Shown here piece after piece: positions 24,043 through 32,539 of a stretch of DNA of 64,000 nt; the stretch's first letter is position 1, and each line of letters starts with the position of its first letter. Both the position numbers and the translations under genes were made by a program. Origin of the DNA: Candidatus Calditenuaceae archaeon (GTDB taxonomy: Archaea; Thermoproteota; Nitrososphaeria_A; Caldarchaeales; Calditenuaceae); the NCBI GenBank assembly GCA_025059595.1, contig JANXDI010000016.1:1-64000 (forward strand), read 5' to 3'. The notes under the pieces are model-generated. The model saw nothing but the letters and a program-made list of their open reading frames with translations, was not told where the DNA came from and did not search any database.

Positions 24043-24903
24043 GTGAGTAGAAAGGAGAGAGGTGGCACTCTGAGGGTAGCTCTCGCGCAGGTCTCTACAT
24101 GGATAGGCGATGTGGAGTCGAACAAAGCGAAGCATATCAGGTATATTGAGATGGCAGAGAGAGATGGAGCAGATCTTGTGGTTTTTCCCGAGCTTTCGCT
24201 GACAGGCTATTTGCTGAGGGACGTGGCCTATGAGGTTTCTGGCGCCTGTAGAGAGGCGTTGGAGGAGATAAAGGAGGCCTGCAGAAACATCTACGCAGTT
24301 GTTGGCGTTGTTTACGAGGTGAGGCGGGGGATAGTCTGTAACGCCGCAGCGGTCCTCGGAGATGGAGAGGTGAAGTGCGTCGTCCCGAAATTCTATCTCC
24401 CAACATACGGGCTCTTCGAGGAGGCACGCTACTTCATGCCCGGCAACCCACATACAGACCTCAGAGTTGTGAACAGCAGGTTTGGCCCCTTTGGAACATT
24501 GATATGTGAGGACCTTTGGCATCCTGAGCCTGCTGAGGCTCTTGTCAGGCTGGGAGCAGAGTTCGTAGTCTGTATCGCCTCCTCACCCCTCAGGGGGCTT
24601 AACGCTCCAGTGGAGGGGAGACCATGGATAGACCATGCGTGGAGCTCGTTAATCAATGCGACAGCGCTCACTAACTCTGTTCACGTGATTTTCGTAAATA
24701 GGGCAGGTCCGGAGGATGAGGAGTTCTTCTGGGGAGGTTCAAGAGTGGTAGGGCCGAGCGGCGTTGAGTTGGCCAGATGCAGGTCTATGGAAGAGGACTT
24801 TAAGGTCTGCGACATAGACCTCTCAGAGAACGCGAGGGCGAGGAGGTTCAGCTCATTCAGAGTGCATCTGCGGGAATTCCATGAAATTCTGTCGAAGATT
24901 TAG
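24043..24903 (+). CDS. Nitrilase-family glutaminase, partner of NadE
   Basis: This 286-residue C-N hydrolase starts at GTG 24043. The catalytic triad is Glu50 (VVFPELSLTGYLLRD), Lys116 (CVVPKFYLPTYGLFEEARYF) and Cys155 (GTLICEDLWHPE). The lysine loop LPTYGLFEEARYF and the ICEDLW site are like the N-terminal glutaminase domain of glutamine-dependent NAD synthetase, rather than an ordinary nitrilase. It is encoded 49 bases before a stand-alone NadE, so the two probably form the ammonia-channelling enzyme from separate chains. gatattttatact at about 24008-24020 is a TATA element at the right distance. Confidence 0.85.
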   Translation: MSRKERGGTLRVALAQVSTWIGDVESNKAKHIRYIEMAERDGADLVVFPELSLTGYLLRDVAYEVSGACREALEEIKEACRNIYAVVGVVYEVRRGIVCNAAAVLGDGEVKCVVPKFYLPTYGLFEEARYFMPGNPHTDLRVVNSRFGPFGTLICEDLWHPEPAEALVRLGAEFVVCIASSPLRGLNAPVEGRPWIDHAWSSLINATALTNSVHVIFVNRAGPEDEEFFWGGSRVVGPSGVELARCRSMEEDFKVCDIDLSENARARRFSSFRVHLREFHEILSKI

Positions 24904-24952
24904 GTGAATTTGCGCTTCCTCACGCAGATTTTTTAAAGAGCCCTCTACAAGG

Positions 24953-25828
24953 ATGGTTGGTGGCCGGAAGTTGGCCAACCTAGTAAAACTACCCATCGAT
25001 CAGCTCAAAATTGATGAAGAGAAGGTTGCCGATTATCTCTGCTCAAGGCTTAGACACTATGTTTTAGAATATGCGGGGAAGCGCGGAGGTGTCTTGGGTC
25101 TAAGCGGAGGAATAGACTCGGCCACTACAGCCTATCTCGCAGTCCGCGCATTGGGGCCTGAGAACGTCTTCTGCTATATCTTACCGACCTCTGTCACTCC
25201 TCGGTCGGATATCGTACTCGCGCAAAATGTGATTAAGGAGCTTGGATTACCTCGCGGCAACTACGAGTTAATAGACATAGAGGACATAGTTAACATGTTT
25301 ACAGACAGAGTAAAGATAGAGAGCAATTTCATCAGGGGCAATGTTGCAGCTAGGGTGAGGATGACAGTCCTACATGCACAGGCGGCAAAAAATAACTGCC
25401 TTGTCATCGGAACAAGCGACAAGTCTGAGCTCACGATAGGCTACTTCACAAAGTATGGGGACGCTGGGGTCGACGTGATGCCTATAGCGGATCTTTACAA
25501 GACGCAGGTCCGCCAGCTGGCAAGATATCTCGGCGTCCCCGAGGAGATAATTGTGAAGCCTCCTTCACCCGCCCTCTGGGCTGGCCAGACAGCTGAGTCT
25601 GAGCTGGGAATTGGCTACGAGCTCCTAGACAGCATACTCTATCTGAGGTTCGATTCATGGCTCAGCGAGGAGGAAGTTGCAGCTAGGCTTGGTATCGGTG
25701 TTGAGAAGGTTGAGAGGGTTGTAAAGATGGTTAAGCAGACACAGCATAAGAGACTGCCACCCGAGATATTCAGGTTGAGCGGAAGGTCCCACGGCTCTGA
25801 TTGGAGATATCCACGAGAGTGGCGCTAA
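24953..25828 (+). CDS. nadE: NAD synthetase
   Basis: This 291-residue ATP-PPi-type synthetase has the P-loop LGLSGGIDSATTAYLAV (SGGIDS 51-56), then VTPRSDIVLAQNVIKELGLP, ARVRMTVLHAQAAKNNCLVI, GTSDKSELTIGYFTKYGDAG and MPIADLYKTQVRQLARYLGV. It joins ammonia to nicotinic acid adenine dinucleotide to make NAD. It lacks the N-terminal glutaminase domain of the glutamine-dependent form, which is supplied by the neighbour upstream. The start ATG lies in a short spacer with gatttttta. The C-terminal RLSGRSHGSDWRYPREW is typical. Confidence 0.93.
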   Translation: MVGGRKLANLVKLPIDQLKIDEEKVADYLCSRLRHYVLEYAGKRGGVLGLSGGIDSATTAYLAVRALGPENVFCYILPTSVTPRSDIVLAQNVIKELGLPRGNYELIDIEDIVNMFTDRVKIESNFIRGNVAARVRMTVLHAQAAKNNCLVIGTSDKSELTIGYFTKYGDAGVDVMPIADLYKTQVRQLARYLGVPEEIIVKPPSPALWAGQTAESELGIGYELLDSILYLRFDSWLSEEEVAARLGIGVEKVERVVKMVKQTQHKRLPPEIFRLSGRSHGSDWRYPREWR

Positions 25829-25936
25829 AAAGCCGCCGCGCCGAAAATCCTTGAGACTAGCACCTCAAGTGTCTTGGATGGCGCCATGTGAGTAAGGCTT
25901 TAATCCTAGCCCTAGAACACGTTCCCCTGGGTCGGA

Positions 25937-25950
25937 ATAATTATATATTT
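25937..25950 (+). promoter_or_regulatory. TATA box of the acidic microprotein gene
   Basis: aataattatatattt at about 25936-25950 is a strong TATA box. Its centre (about 25945) predicts a start point near 25971, leaving a leader of about 12 bases to ATG 25983. GGAG at 25975-25978 lies four bases before the ATG. A promoter this clear beside such a short gene supports real expression. Confidence 0.6.
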
Positions 25951-25982
25951 CAGAGGCGTGTGAGCTTTAGGCACGGAGCTAT

Positions 25983-26117
25983 ATGAGGGGTATTAAGTTC
26001 TCGGAAGAAGAAGAGTGGGAAGAGGAGGAATGGGAGGAGGATTTTGAGGAAGAAGACGAGGAGTGGGAAGAGGAAGAGTGGGAGGAAGAGGAGTGGGAGG
26101 AAGAGGAGGAAGTATAG
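25983..26117 (+). CDS. 44-residue acidic glutamate/tryptophan-repeat microprotein
   Basis: From ATG 25983 to TAG 26115-26117 the frame codes for MRGIKFSEEEEWEEEEWEED, then FEEEDEEWEEEEWEEEEW and EEEEEV. After a short basic start it is nearly all glutamate. Aromatic residues sit at 12, 17, 21, 28, 33 and 38, mostly every five residues. The net charge is strongly negative. I know no family. A TATA box precedes it and an ATTTTTT tract follows at 26133-26142. The spacing is not coiled-coil or amphipathic-helix standard. It might bind basic partners such as Alba, ribosomal proteins or metal ions; that is inference. Confidence 0.6.
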   Translation: MRGIKFSEEEEWEEEEWEEDFEEEDEEWEEEEWEEEEWEEEEEV

Positions 26118-26150
26118 CTCGGGCCACGGACCCTAAATTTTTTGTCTGAA
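26118..26150 (+). terminator. T-run with hairpin after the acidic gene
   Basis: taaattttttgt (26131-26143) is a T-rich tract of the kind that ends archaeal transcription, 15-25 bases after the microprotein stop. The following ggcttcagcc with ctgaaggcttcag (26143-26158) can form a small stem. It fits a single-gene transcript for the microprotein. Confidence 0.4.
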
Positions 26151-26259
26151 GGCTTCAGCCTTTACGCTCGGTGTTTCTGCCGTCCTAACTAGCGAGCTTG
26201 AAAGTAGGTTCTAACCTTGCGGGATAATTGTTATAACGCCGAGGCGTGAACTGTATTGC

Positions 26260-27156
26260 ATGCCCAAGCTAGAGGAGAGGAGGCTCCAGCAGCTTCGCGG
26301 AAGCTCTTACGTTCTTACGCTTCCCAAGGAATGGGTGGAGGAGCTGGGCCTCGGTAAGGGGTCGAGCGTCTTTCTTCTAACAGAGCCTGGCCTCCTGATA
26401 GTTGTCCCTGGAGAGAGGGTTGGTGGGCTTCTAGTCGATGTTGAGTTGGATGTGGTGGGTGAGGAGAGGCTGGAGAATGTGGTTAAAGTCTTGTATAGAG
26501 TCGGCGCGAGCCAGGTCAGATTTAGGACTCGAAAACCGGTTCACGAGGTCGTGGGCAAGATTAGGAGGCTGAGGAGGGAGATTCACGGCCTAATCGTGAC
26601 GGCGCCAAGCGAGAACTTGGCCGTGGTGTCTTTCTCTGACGAGGTATTCGCGGGCCTCGACCAAGGCATCAGAGTATTCCTAATGACTCTCGCCTCGGCG
26701 GCTCAAGTCGCCGCGAAGCCCGCGGGTCAGGTAGATGCAGGCTCTCTGCAGGAGGAGCTGGCCGACTGCAGACTCTACGCCCTCGCCCTCTTCAGGCATG
26801 TCTCAGGGCTCATAACCAAGCCCTCCAGAGACATGGTAATTCAAGCCCTCCCCCTCACCGGAGTGGTCTCAGCGAGGATGCTCGACCTCTGTGACTCCTT
26901 CGAGAATGCCGTAGCCTCAGGCGTTACGGGTGTCTTCACAGGCTTGGTTGGCGTCTTCTCAGAGCTTGTCGCGGAGATGACCGATGCGTTGGGTGGGGAC
27001 TTTGAGTCGTTTGAGAAAGTGGAGAAGAGGGTGAAAGAGGCCCTCGTAGATATTGCCTCGGGAGACTGCAGGGCGTACATGTTATTCAAGTCCCTCTTGA
27101 ATCTGGCTGAGAGTCTTAAGGAGCTTGCTCTTCTAAAGACGATAATCACCGCCTGA
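26260..27156 (+). CDS. Second SpoVT/AbrB-PhoU-type regulator
   Basis: This 298-residue protein has an AbrB-type N-terminus (about 1-45: RRLQQLRGSSYVLTLPKEWV, LGLGKGSSVFLLTEPGLLIV) and PhoU-like helices after about residue 130 (ALFRHVSGLITKPSRDMVIQ, MLDLCDSFENAVASGVTG, LKELALLKTIITA). It is shorter and diverged from the homologue at 17.35 kb but has the same plan. TATA-like tgttataac (26230-26238) lies about 26 bases before the ATG. Its last 11 bases overlap the convergent Taw2-like gene. Confidence 0.78.
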   Translation: MPKLEERRLQQLRGSSYVLTLPKEWVEELGLGKGSSVFLLTEPGLLIVVPGERVGGLLVDVELDVVGEERLENVVKVLYRVGASQVRFRTRKPVHEVVGKIRRLRREIHGLIVTAPSENLAVVSFSDEVFAGLDQGIRVFLMTLASAAQVAAKPAGQVDAGSLQEELADCRLYALALFRHVSGLITKPSRDMVIQALPLTGVVSARMLDLCDSFENAVASGVTGVFTGLVGVFSELVAEMTDALGGDFESFEKVEKRVKEALVDIASGDCRAYMLFKSLLNLAESLKELALLKTIITA

Positions 27157-27907
27157 GTGCGAAGAGGTCGAGTGTCAAGTGGATTTTTGATGGAGAGTAG
27201 CTCTTTACGGCTCTCCATCCCAAGAGTTTGGCCGCGTAGCCGAGGTTCTCCGCCGCAGCCAGCACCTTCTCGGCCAGCTCCTCCTCTCTCCCCCTCACGG
27301 ATAGGCTGTGAATGTGTACGACTCCGCCGGCCTCAGATAGGGCGCGGAGGGCGTGGGGGAGGAAGCTGAGAGTGTTGTCGAGATAGCCCATCAAGACTCT
27401 GTCAGCCACAGGCCCAACTGCTTCCACGACTTCTCTACAATCGCCTAAGTGGGGTTCAACTATCTCTGAGACCTTGTTCCGCTCGATGTTCTTGACGAGG
27501 AACCTGTATGCGTCGGGGTTTATCTCGATAGAGTGTATCTTGGCTGGTCTGGCGTGGCGGGCTATGGGTATGCTGAACTGCCCCACACCAGCAAACATGT
27601 CCACCACAACCTCCCAGCCCCTAACAGTCGCAGCCATCCTCAGCCTCTCGAACTTATTCCCGAGACAGAACATGAGACTCGCAGGGTCCAGCTCAAACTC
27701 CACACCATACTCGCGATAGACTATCGACTCCGGCACCTCTCCCCAAAGAACCTTTATCCTTGGCCTCCTAAACTCACCCTCAACACCCCAATACCGAAGA
27801 ATCACCTTGACCCGCGGGTGTCTCTTCAATATTCGCCGGACCGTCTCCTCAACGTCGCCCGACTCCTCAGGCCTAACCAGGGCCACGCCCCCAATCAGCT
27901 TAACCAC
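27146..27907 (-). CDS. taw2: Taw2-like wyosine tRNA aminocarboxypropyltransferase (Trm5 family)
   Basis: This 253-residue SAM-dependent class I enzyme has the Trm5/Taw2 family layout: a preceding domain with VWGEVPESIVYREYGVEFEL-like text (LWGEVPESIVYREYG), the binding motif LGNKFERLRMAATVRGWEVV, the SAM loop VVDMFAGVGQFSIPIARH, HSIEINPDAYRFLVKNIERN and RVLMGYLDNTLSFLPHALRA. The GYLDNT stretch is like Taw2, where Trm5 has an NLPP-type site. Taw2 moves the aminocarboxypropyl group of SAM to demethylwyosine at tRNA-Phe position 37. It could be a Trm5 relative. Confidence 0.8.
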   Translation of the reverse strand: MVKLIGGVALVRPEESGDVEETVRRILKRHPRVKVILRYWGVEGEFRRPRIKVLWGEVPESIVYREYGVEFELDPASLMFCLGNKFERLRMAATVRGWEVVVDMFAGVGQFSIPIARHARPAKIHSIEINPDAYRFLVKNIERNKVSEIVEPHLGDCREVVEAVGPVADRVLMGYLDNTLSFLPHALRALSEAGGVVHIHSLSVRGREEELAEKVLAAAENLGYAAKLLGWRAVKSYSPSKIHLTLDLFALRR

Positions 27908-28035
27908 TCCAAGACCACATAATCCAAGCCTATAGATAAAATTCTAATCTAGCCGCTCCGAATGTCTTAGTCAACTGGGAGCCCAAATTTTTGAGGTGCC
28001 TCCTCACGGTCTTACACACCCAAATTATTGACCTT

Positions 28036-28665
28036 TCAATACATTCCCTCTTTTCGCTCACGCCTCTGGCATATCGCGACAATTATGCAGCCGAGGTTAG
28101 TCAACCTGTATTCAAGAACTTTGAAATCTCTTTCAAGCATCGAGAGAAGTTGCTTAACCGACTTAAACTTGTATAGGTGCGCCTCCCTCCACCTTCTTCC
28201 CAAGGTCTTAGTCCACAGCCACCAAATAATCTTAAAAAGAGTTGTCTCCAAGGGTACTATGACCACCAAGAGCCCCCTATCCTCCAACAGCTTGGCGGCA
28301 TTCTGCAAAACTCTTTCAGGGTCTCTGACATGCTCTAAGCTCTCGAATAGTAGGACTGTCCCGTATTTGCTGTCGAGAATTTCGCTAAGGTCGCCATCAA
28401 TACTTGCCAAATAAACCTTGTTTAGACGTTTTTTAGCGAATATCACCATTTCTGGGTCGATGTCTACGCCATGCACCTCTAAAGCGTCGCCCACTATCAT
28501 TCTTGTTCTCACACCGTCGCCGCAGCCCAGGTCAAGCACAGGTCCGCGGACTCCAGACCCCTCAACCATGCGTCTGGCCGTTTCGATTATGTTGCGGTGC
28601 CAGTATTTGCTTGGAAACCTGTTTAAGGAAAGCTCATAGTAGCTTCTCTCGGCCACCTTCTTCAA
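28036..28665 (-). CDS. Class I SAM-dependent methyltransferase
   Basis: This 209-residue protein has a Rossmann methyltransferase core: GPVLDLGCGDGVRTRMIVGD (motif I), VHGVDIDPEMVIFAKKRLN, GTVLLFESLEHVRDPERVLQ and LLEDRGLLVVIVPLETT. The C-terminal part (WLWTKTLGRRWREAHLYKFK) with two tryptophan/basic runs resembles lipid- or small-molecule-acting methyltransferases. The substrate is not determined. It is the only minus-strand gene between Taw2 and the YbaK gene. Confidence 0.8.
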   Translation of the reverse strand: MKKVAERSYYELSLNRFPSKYWHRNIIETARRMVEGSGVRGPVLDLGCGDGVRTRMIVGDALEVHGVDIDPEMVIFAKKRLNKVYLASIDGDLSEILDSKYGTVLLFESLEHVRDPERVLQNAAKLLEDRGLLVVIVPLETTLFKIIWWLWTKTLGRRWREAHLYKFKSVKQLLSMLERDFKVLEYRLTNLGCIIVAICQRRERKEGMY

Positions 28666-28835
28666 AGACGCGCAGCATAGTAAGGTCCGTGTTTAATATT
28701 TTTTTCGTACGATTGGTTGTGGAAAAGAGGCATCCGATGTTCTTAAATAGTCACGCTAGTTCGCTGTGGCGCCCCTTCTTCAGGGTTGGGATACTTCTGG
28801 AAAGGGATAATTCCGAGCGCCTAATCCGATTCAGG

Positions 28836-29315
28836 GTGGTCTTGGGGTCCCACACTATACTCGCGGAGTTTTTGAAGGAGCATGGAGTTGATGCGCGCAT
28901 CATATTTTTTGAGGAGCATGTGAAGACGGTCGCTGCTGCGGCCAAGAGGCTTGGCGTAGGGCCTGAGCGGATAATCAAGAGCGTCCTGTTTATCGATGAT
29001 AGAGGTGGCCCGGTTCTCGCGATTGTTCGCGGCGATAGGAGGGTGAGTGAGTTCAGGCTTGCGAAGATGATTGGTGTGCGGAGTGTCAGGATTGCGACGC
29101 CTGAGGAGACGAGGATTCACACGGGCTACGATGTTGGTGCTGTTCCGCCTGTTGGTTTGCGGCCCGGCCTTCGTGTCGTTATCGATGCCGAGGTTATGCG
29201 GCTCGAGAGGGTTTACGGGGGTGGGGGGAGCGGTAACGCGCTTGTGGAGATTTCTCCAAGCGATATTCAGAGGCTTACTGGTGGTGTGGTGGGCGAGATA
29301 GTGGTGCCCACCTGA
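28836..29315 (+). CDS. YbaK/ProX-type aminoacyl-tRNA editing protein
   Basis: About 159 residues from GTG 28836; longer in-frame starts run back into the methyltransferase region and have no family match. The domain reads LAEFLKEHGVDARIIFFEEH, VKTVAAAAKRLGVGPERIIK, SVLFIDDRGGPVLAIVRGDR, GYDVGAVPPVGLRPGLRVVI and GGGGSGNALVEISPSDIQRL. These proteins hydrolyse mischarged aminoacyl-tRNA such as Ala- or Cys-tRNA-Pro. The conserved lysine in IIKSVLF is present. The next plus-strand gene is eS25. Confidence 0.82.
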   Translation: MVLGSHTILAEFLKEHGVDARIIFFEEHVKTVAAAAKRLGVGPERIIKSVLFIDDRGGPVLAIVRGDRRVSEFRLAKMIGVRSVRIATPEETRIHTGYDVGAVPPVGLRPGLRVVIDAEVMRLERVYGGGGSGNALVEISPSDIQRLTGGVVGEIVVPT

Positions 29316-29353
29316 CTAACACCTATATACGGGTCTCGCCGAGGATTTGACAG

Positions 29354-29731
29354 TTGTCCCAGAAGCAGCAGACCAAGCAGGCCGAGAAGGCTAAGCCGTC
29401 GGAGAAGCGGGTGCTGAGCCTAACGGTCAGCAACGTCGCTGAGGTTGAGTCGTTCGCCCAGTCCCAGCCCTACCTCACACCATACCTGATTGCGGATAGA
29501 TTCGGCGTCAGGTTATCGGTCGCCAAGAAGATTCTCAGGGGACTTACTGAGAAGGGGCTGATAAGGCCGCTCGAAGGTGTCACAAGGCTGAAGCTCTACG
29601 TGCCGACAAAAGAGGTTAAGATTACTCCGCACAAACCCCAGACAGCCTCGCCCGCTACTGGCGAGGAAGCAGTTGCAGCGCCGGTTCAGAAGAAGGCTAA
29701 AGGGAAGGCGGCGAAGCCTAAGAAGAAGTAG
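29354..29731 (+). CDS. rps25e: Small ribosomal subunit protein eS25
   Basis: This 125-residue eS25 has a lysine-rich N-terminus, then the winged-helix core SFAQSQPYLTPYLIADRFGV and RLSVAKKILRGLTEKGLIRP, followed by a basic C-terminal tail (KKAKGKAAKPKKK). It starts at TTG 29354; a TATA-like cctatatac at 29321-29329 sits about 28 bases before, so it is probably leaderless. It binds near the 30S platform. The 3' end overlaps the convergent cyclophilin-like gene by 14 bases. Confidence 0.93.
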   Translation: MSQKQQTKQAEKAKPSEKRVLSLTVSNVAEVESFAQSQPYLTPYLIADRFGVRLSVAKKILRGLTEKGLIRPLEGVTRLKLYVPTKEVKITPHKPQTASPATGEEAVAAPVQKKAKGKAAKPKKK

Positions 29732-30110
29732 GATGCTCCGCGGCCTCAGAGACGAGTATCCGGGAACCAGGCTTCACGCTCTTGAGTATTGAGGGGTCGC
29801 TCTCCAGCCTCCCTACTTTAACCGCGTGAACTGGTGGGATAGTTTGCCCGGTCACGAAGGCTAGTGCTGGGATGGTGGGCCAGTAGAGGATGTCTCCGGG
29901 CTCGACTTTCTTGGCCTCCTTCTCAGCCCCTCTTCTGACCTCGACTTGAAAGTAGGCGAGCCCTCCGGTGAAGGCTAGGGCGCCGCTTAGAGGAAGGGCC
30001 CTGACTAAGCTATCATAGGTTATCGGGGCTAGAAATCTGTTGAGTCTGCCCCGAAGCTCGACGCCGCCCTCAACACGCACTAGTATCTCCGTGGAGGCTT
30101 TGAACGGCAT
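29718..30110 (-). CDS. Cyclophilin-like (TM1367-type) protein
   Basis: This 130-residue beta-barrel protein has GALAFTGGLAYFQVEVRRGA, KVEPGDILYWPTIPALAFVT, GQTIPPVHAVKVGRLESD and a C-terminal PGSRILVSE. This pattern belongs to the small bacterial/archaeal cyclophilin-like family that keeps the barrel but not the standard active-site residues of cyclophilins. Function is not known. It starts directly at the stop of dnaK, so both are co-expressed; a folding role is inferred from that. Confidence 0.72.
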   Translation of the reverse strand: MPFKASTEILVRVEGGVELRGRLNRFLAPITYDSLVRALPLSGALAFTGGLAYFQVEVRRGAEKEAKKVEPGDILYWPTIPALAFVTGQTIPPVHAVKVGRLESDPSILKSVKPGSRILVSEAAEHPTSS

Positions 30111-31901
30111 CTACGGCCCCTTCTGCTCCCCCTTCTCACCCGAGCCTGCACTCTGCTGATAAATGACGGCGCCTATCTCCTGAGCCACTTTTCTGAGGGT
30201 CTCCATCGCGGACTTTATTCCCTGAATATCTGACTTCTTCAACGCCTCTCTCAGCCTGTCGGACGCCTCTTTGATTCTGTTCCGCGCCTCTTCGCTTAGC
30301 CTCGATCCATACTCGCTCATCGCCTTGTCCACGGTGTAGAGTAGGGACTCGGCCTCATTCTTCAGCATCGCCTCCTCCTTTCTACGCCTGTCCTGCTCCG
30401 CAAACTGCTCAGCCTCCCTAATCATCCTGTCAATATCTTCCCTCGAGAGCCTGTGCGGGGCTGTTATCTTCACACTCATCTCCTTCCCAGTCCCCAAATC
30501 CTTCGCGGTCACGGTCAAGATGCCGTCGGCGTTTATGTCGAAGGTTACCTCGATTCTCGGAACTCCGCGCGGGGCAGGCGGAATACCGTCCAAGCTAAAC
30601 CTCCCCAGCGAGACGTTGTCCGCGGCCATCGGCCTCTCACCCTGAACAACGTGAATCTCCACAGAAGTCTGGAAGTCCGCCGCTGTGGTGAAGACCTTAC
30701 TCCGTCTCACAGGTATCGTCGTATTTCTCTCAATTATCGGCTCCGCCAGGCCGCCCAGAACCTCCACACCCAGCGTAAGCGGCGTAACGTCTAGAAGAAC
30801 TATGTCCTTGCCCTTCAGCTCACCAGTCAAAAGAGCGGCCTGAATCGCCGCGCCTGCAGCGACGCACTCCATCGGGTCAACACCCCTCTCAGGCTCCTTA
30901 CCCAAAGTCCTGACGAGAAACTCCCTGATAATCGGCATCCTCGTCGGCCCACCGACCAGAATAATCTTATCAATCTCCTCAGGCCCGAGCTTAGCGTCTC
31001 TCAGCGCCTGCTCAATCGGCCCCCGACACCTCTCTATAATCGGGGCGATTAACTCCTCGAGCTTCGCCCGCGTGAGGGTGTGGGAGAAGTGCTTGGGGCC
31101 GCTCGCGTCTTGGGCGATGAAAGGCAGGTTAATCTCCGTCTCATAGACGTTTGAGAGCTCAATCTTAGCCCTCTCTGCGGCCTCGCGGAGCCTGTTCATG
31201 GCGACTGGGTCTCTCGTCAAGTCTATACCAGTTTCCTGCCTGAACCTCTCCACCAGATAGTTTACAATTGCCTCGTCCATGTCTCTACCGCCCAGCTGAG
31301 TGTCGCCGGAAGTGGCCTTCACCTCGAAGACGCCTCCGCCAAACTCCATAATCGTAACATCAAGCGTCCCGCCCCCAAAGTCGAAGACAAGAATCTTCAT
31401 CTCCTTCTCAAGCTTATCGAGACCATACGCCAGCGCAGCAGCGGTGGGCTCGTTGATTATCCTTAAAACCTTCAACCCTGCAATCTCGGCCGCATCCTTG
31501 GTGGCCTGCCTCTGGTTGTCGTTGAAGTAGGCCGGCACAGTCACTACTGCCTCCTTAACCTCCTCACCTAAGAAGGCCTCCGCGTCGCGCTTAATCTTCT
31601 GGAGCAGAAACGCCGAGAGCTGCTGCGGAGTATACTCCTTACCGTGCAGCCTGTATCTATAGTCTGTCCCCATCTTCCTCTTGAAGGCCGTGACTGTGCC
31701 CTCGGCGTTGGTTACGGCTTGACGCCTCGCAGGCTCTCCAATCAAGAGTTGCCCATCCTTCGTAATCGCGACATATGAGGGGAAGGCCTTTCCATAGAGC
31801 GTGACCCCCTCCGTGCTCGGAATCAGCACAGGTCTGCCGCCAATAACTACCGCCGCGGCAGAGTTGCTGGTTCCAAGGTCTATGCCTATCGCCTTAGCCA
31901 T
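30111..31901 (-). CDS. dnaK: Chaperone DnaK (Hsp70)
   Basis: This 596-residue Hsp70 has an N-terminal ATPase with [52 protein letters not shown] and [14 protein letters not shown], a substrate-binding beta domain with [14 protein letters not shown] (linker VLLDVTPL), and a helical lid to about 590. The length is normal. In the operon it follows uS8 and uL6 (56 bases downstream of uL6) and abuts a cyclophilin-like gene. DnaJ lies separately at 14.8 kb. DnaK is absent from most Crenarchaeota, which helps exclude them as source. Confidence 0.97.
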   Translation of the reverse strand: MAKAIGIDLGTSNSAAAVVIGGRPVLIPSTEGVTLYGKAFPSYVAITKDGQLLIGEPARRQAVTNAEGTVTAFKRKMGTDYRYRLHGKEYTPQQLSAFLLQKIKRDAEAFLGEEVKEAVVTVPAYFNDNQRQATKDAAEIAGLKVLRIINEPTAAALAYGLDKLEKEMKILVFDFGGGTLDVTIMEFGGGVFEVKATSGDTQLGGRDMDEAIVNYLVERFRQETGIDLTRDPVAMNRLREAAERAKIELSNVYETEINLPFIAQDASGPKHFSHTLTRAKLEELIAPIIERCRGPIEQALRDAKLGPEEIDKIILVGGPTRMPIIREFLVRTLGKEPERGVDPMECVAAGAAIQAALLTGELKGKDIVLLDVTPLTLGVEVLGGLAEPIIERNTTIPVRRSKVFTTAADFQTSVEIHVVQGERPMAADNVSLGRFSLDGIPPAPRGVPRIEVTFDINADGILTVTAKDLGTGKEMSVKITAPHRLSREDIDRMIREAEQFAEQDRRRKEEAMLKNEAESLLYTVDKAMSEYGSRLSEEARNRIKEASDRLREALKKSDIQGIKSAMETLRKVAQEIGAVIYQQSAGSGEKGEQKGP

Positions 31902-31957
31902 AAAATCCCACCCCTTAATTCATAACGTGAGGTGGGAAATATTAACCCTAAAGCGGG

Positions 31958-32533
31958 CTAGCTCATGCCAACCTTTTTCTCATATACGTAAATGCCGTCC
32001 AGAAACTTCCGCAAATCCTTCCGAGTTATCCGCGTCCCCTGCTCTATCCGGCCTGCCGCGAGGCCGACGAGAAACTTATCAATTCCACTCACTATAACGT
32101 CGTCACCCTTAACCTGGACCTTCACACCCTCCGGAAGCCTTATCACTCTAGGGTGCCTCTCGCCGGTGAAGTTCTCCACGACGAGACTGTTTCCCTGAAC
32201 CTTGACGCTGATGGGGAAGTGGCTCTGAACTATCTTCAGCTTATACGTGTAGCCTTGTGTGACGCCCGTTATCATGTTCCCGATGCTCGCCTTTATCGTT
32301 CCGAGCCGCGCGAGGGCTCTCCGCCCCCGCCCGTAAACCTTGACCTTTAGGGTATCGCCATCTATGCTAAGCTCTGCGCCGGCGTGGCCGAAATCCCTTT
32401 CAATGACCCCCAGCCTGCCCTTAACCCTCACAAAGGCCGGAGGCATCACCTCCACCTGCACATCCCGGGGAATCTCGACCACACCCTCCCGATACTTCAA
32501 CTTTGAAGCGGGCACTTGAGCCAACTCACTCAA
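31958..32533 (-). CDS. rpl6: Large ribosomal subunit protein uL6
   Basis: This 191-residue uL6 has two related domains: PRDVQVEVMPPAFVRVKGRL, ASIGNMITGVTQGYTYKLKI, then the second with HPRVIRLPEGVKVQVKGDDV and GLAAGRIEQGTRITRKDLRKF. The C-terminal FLDGIYVYEKK is archaeal in style. It is six bases after uS8 and precedes dnaK, so here only the uS8-uL6 part of the usual spc gene order is kept. Confidence 0.96.
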   Translation of the reverse strand: MSELAQVPASKLKYREGVVEIPRDVQVEVMPPAFVRVKGRLGVIERDFGHAGAELSIDGDTLKVKVYGRGRRALARLGTIKASIGNMITGVTQGYTYKLKIVQSHFPISVKVQGNSLVVENFTGERHPRVIRLPEGVKVQVKGDDVIVSGIDKFLVGLAAGRIEQGTRITRKDLRKFLDGIYVYEKKVGMS

Positions 32534-32539
32534 CCCCCC

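Noticed and set aside
25849..25868. Inverted repeat cttgag...ctcaag after nadE
   Set aside because: The six-base arms are too short to separate from chance, and no T-run follows closely.
25983..26117. Reading the Glu/Trp tract as a simple DNA repeat
   Set aside because: The gaggaa-type repeat is imperfect, stays in frame, keeps Trp spacing and is bracketed by a promoter and T-run; a coding reading is favoured but not proved.
28503..28835. N-terminal extension of the YbaK-type protein
   Set aside because: The first 111 residues are rich in Arg, Ser and Cys with no family match and run antisense to the methyltransferase gene; GTG 28836 fits the family start.
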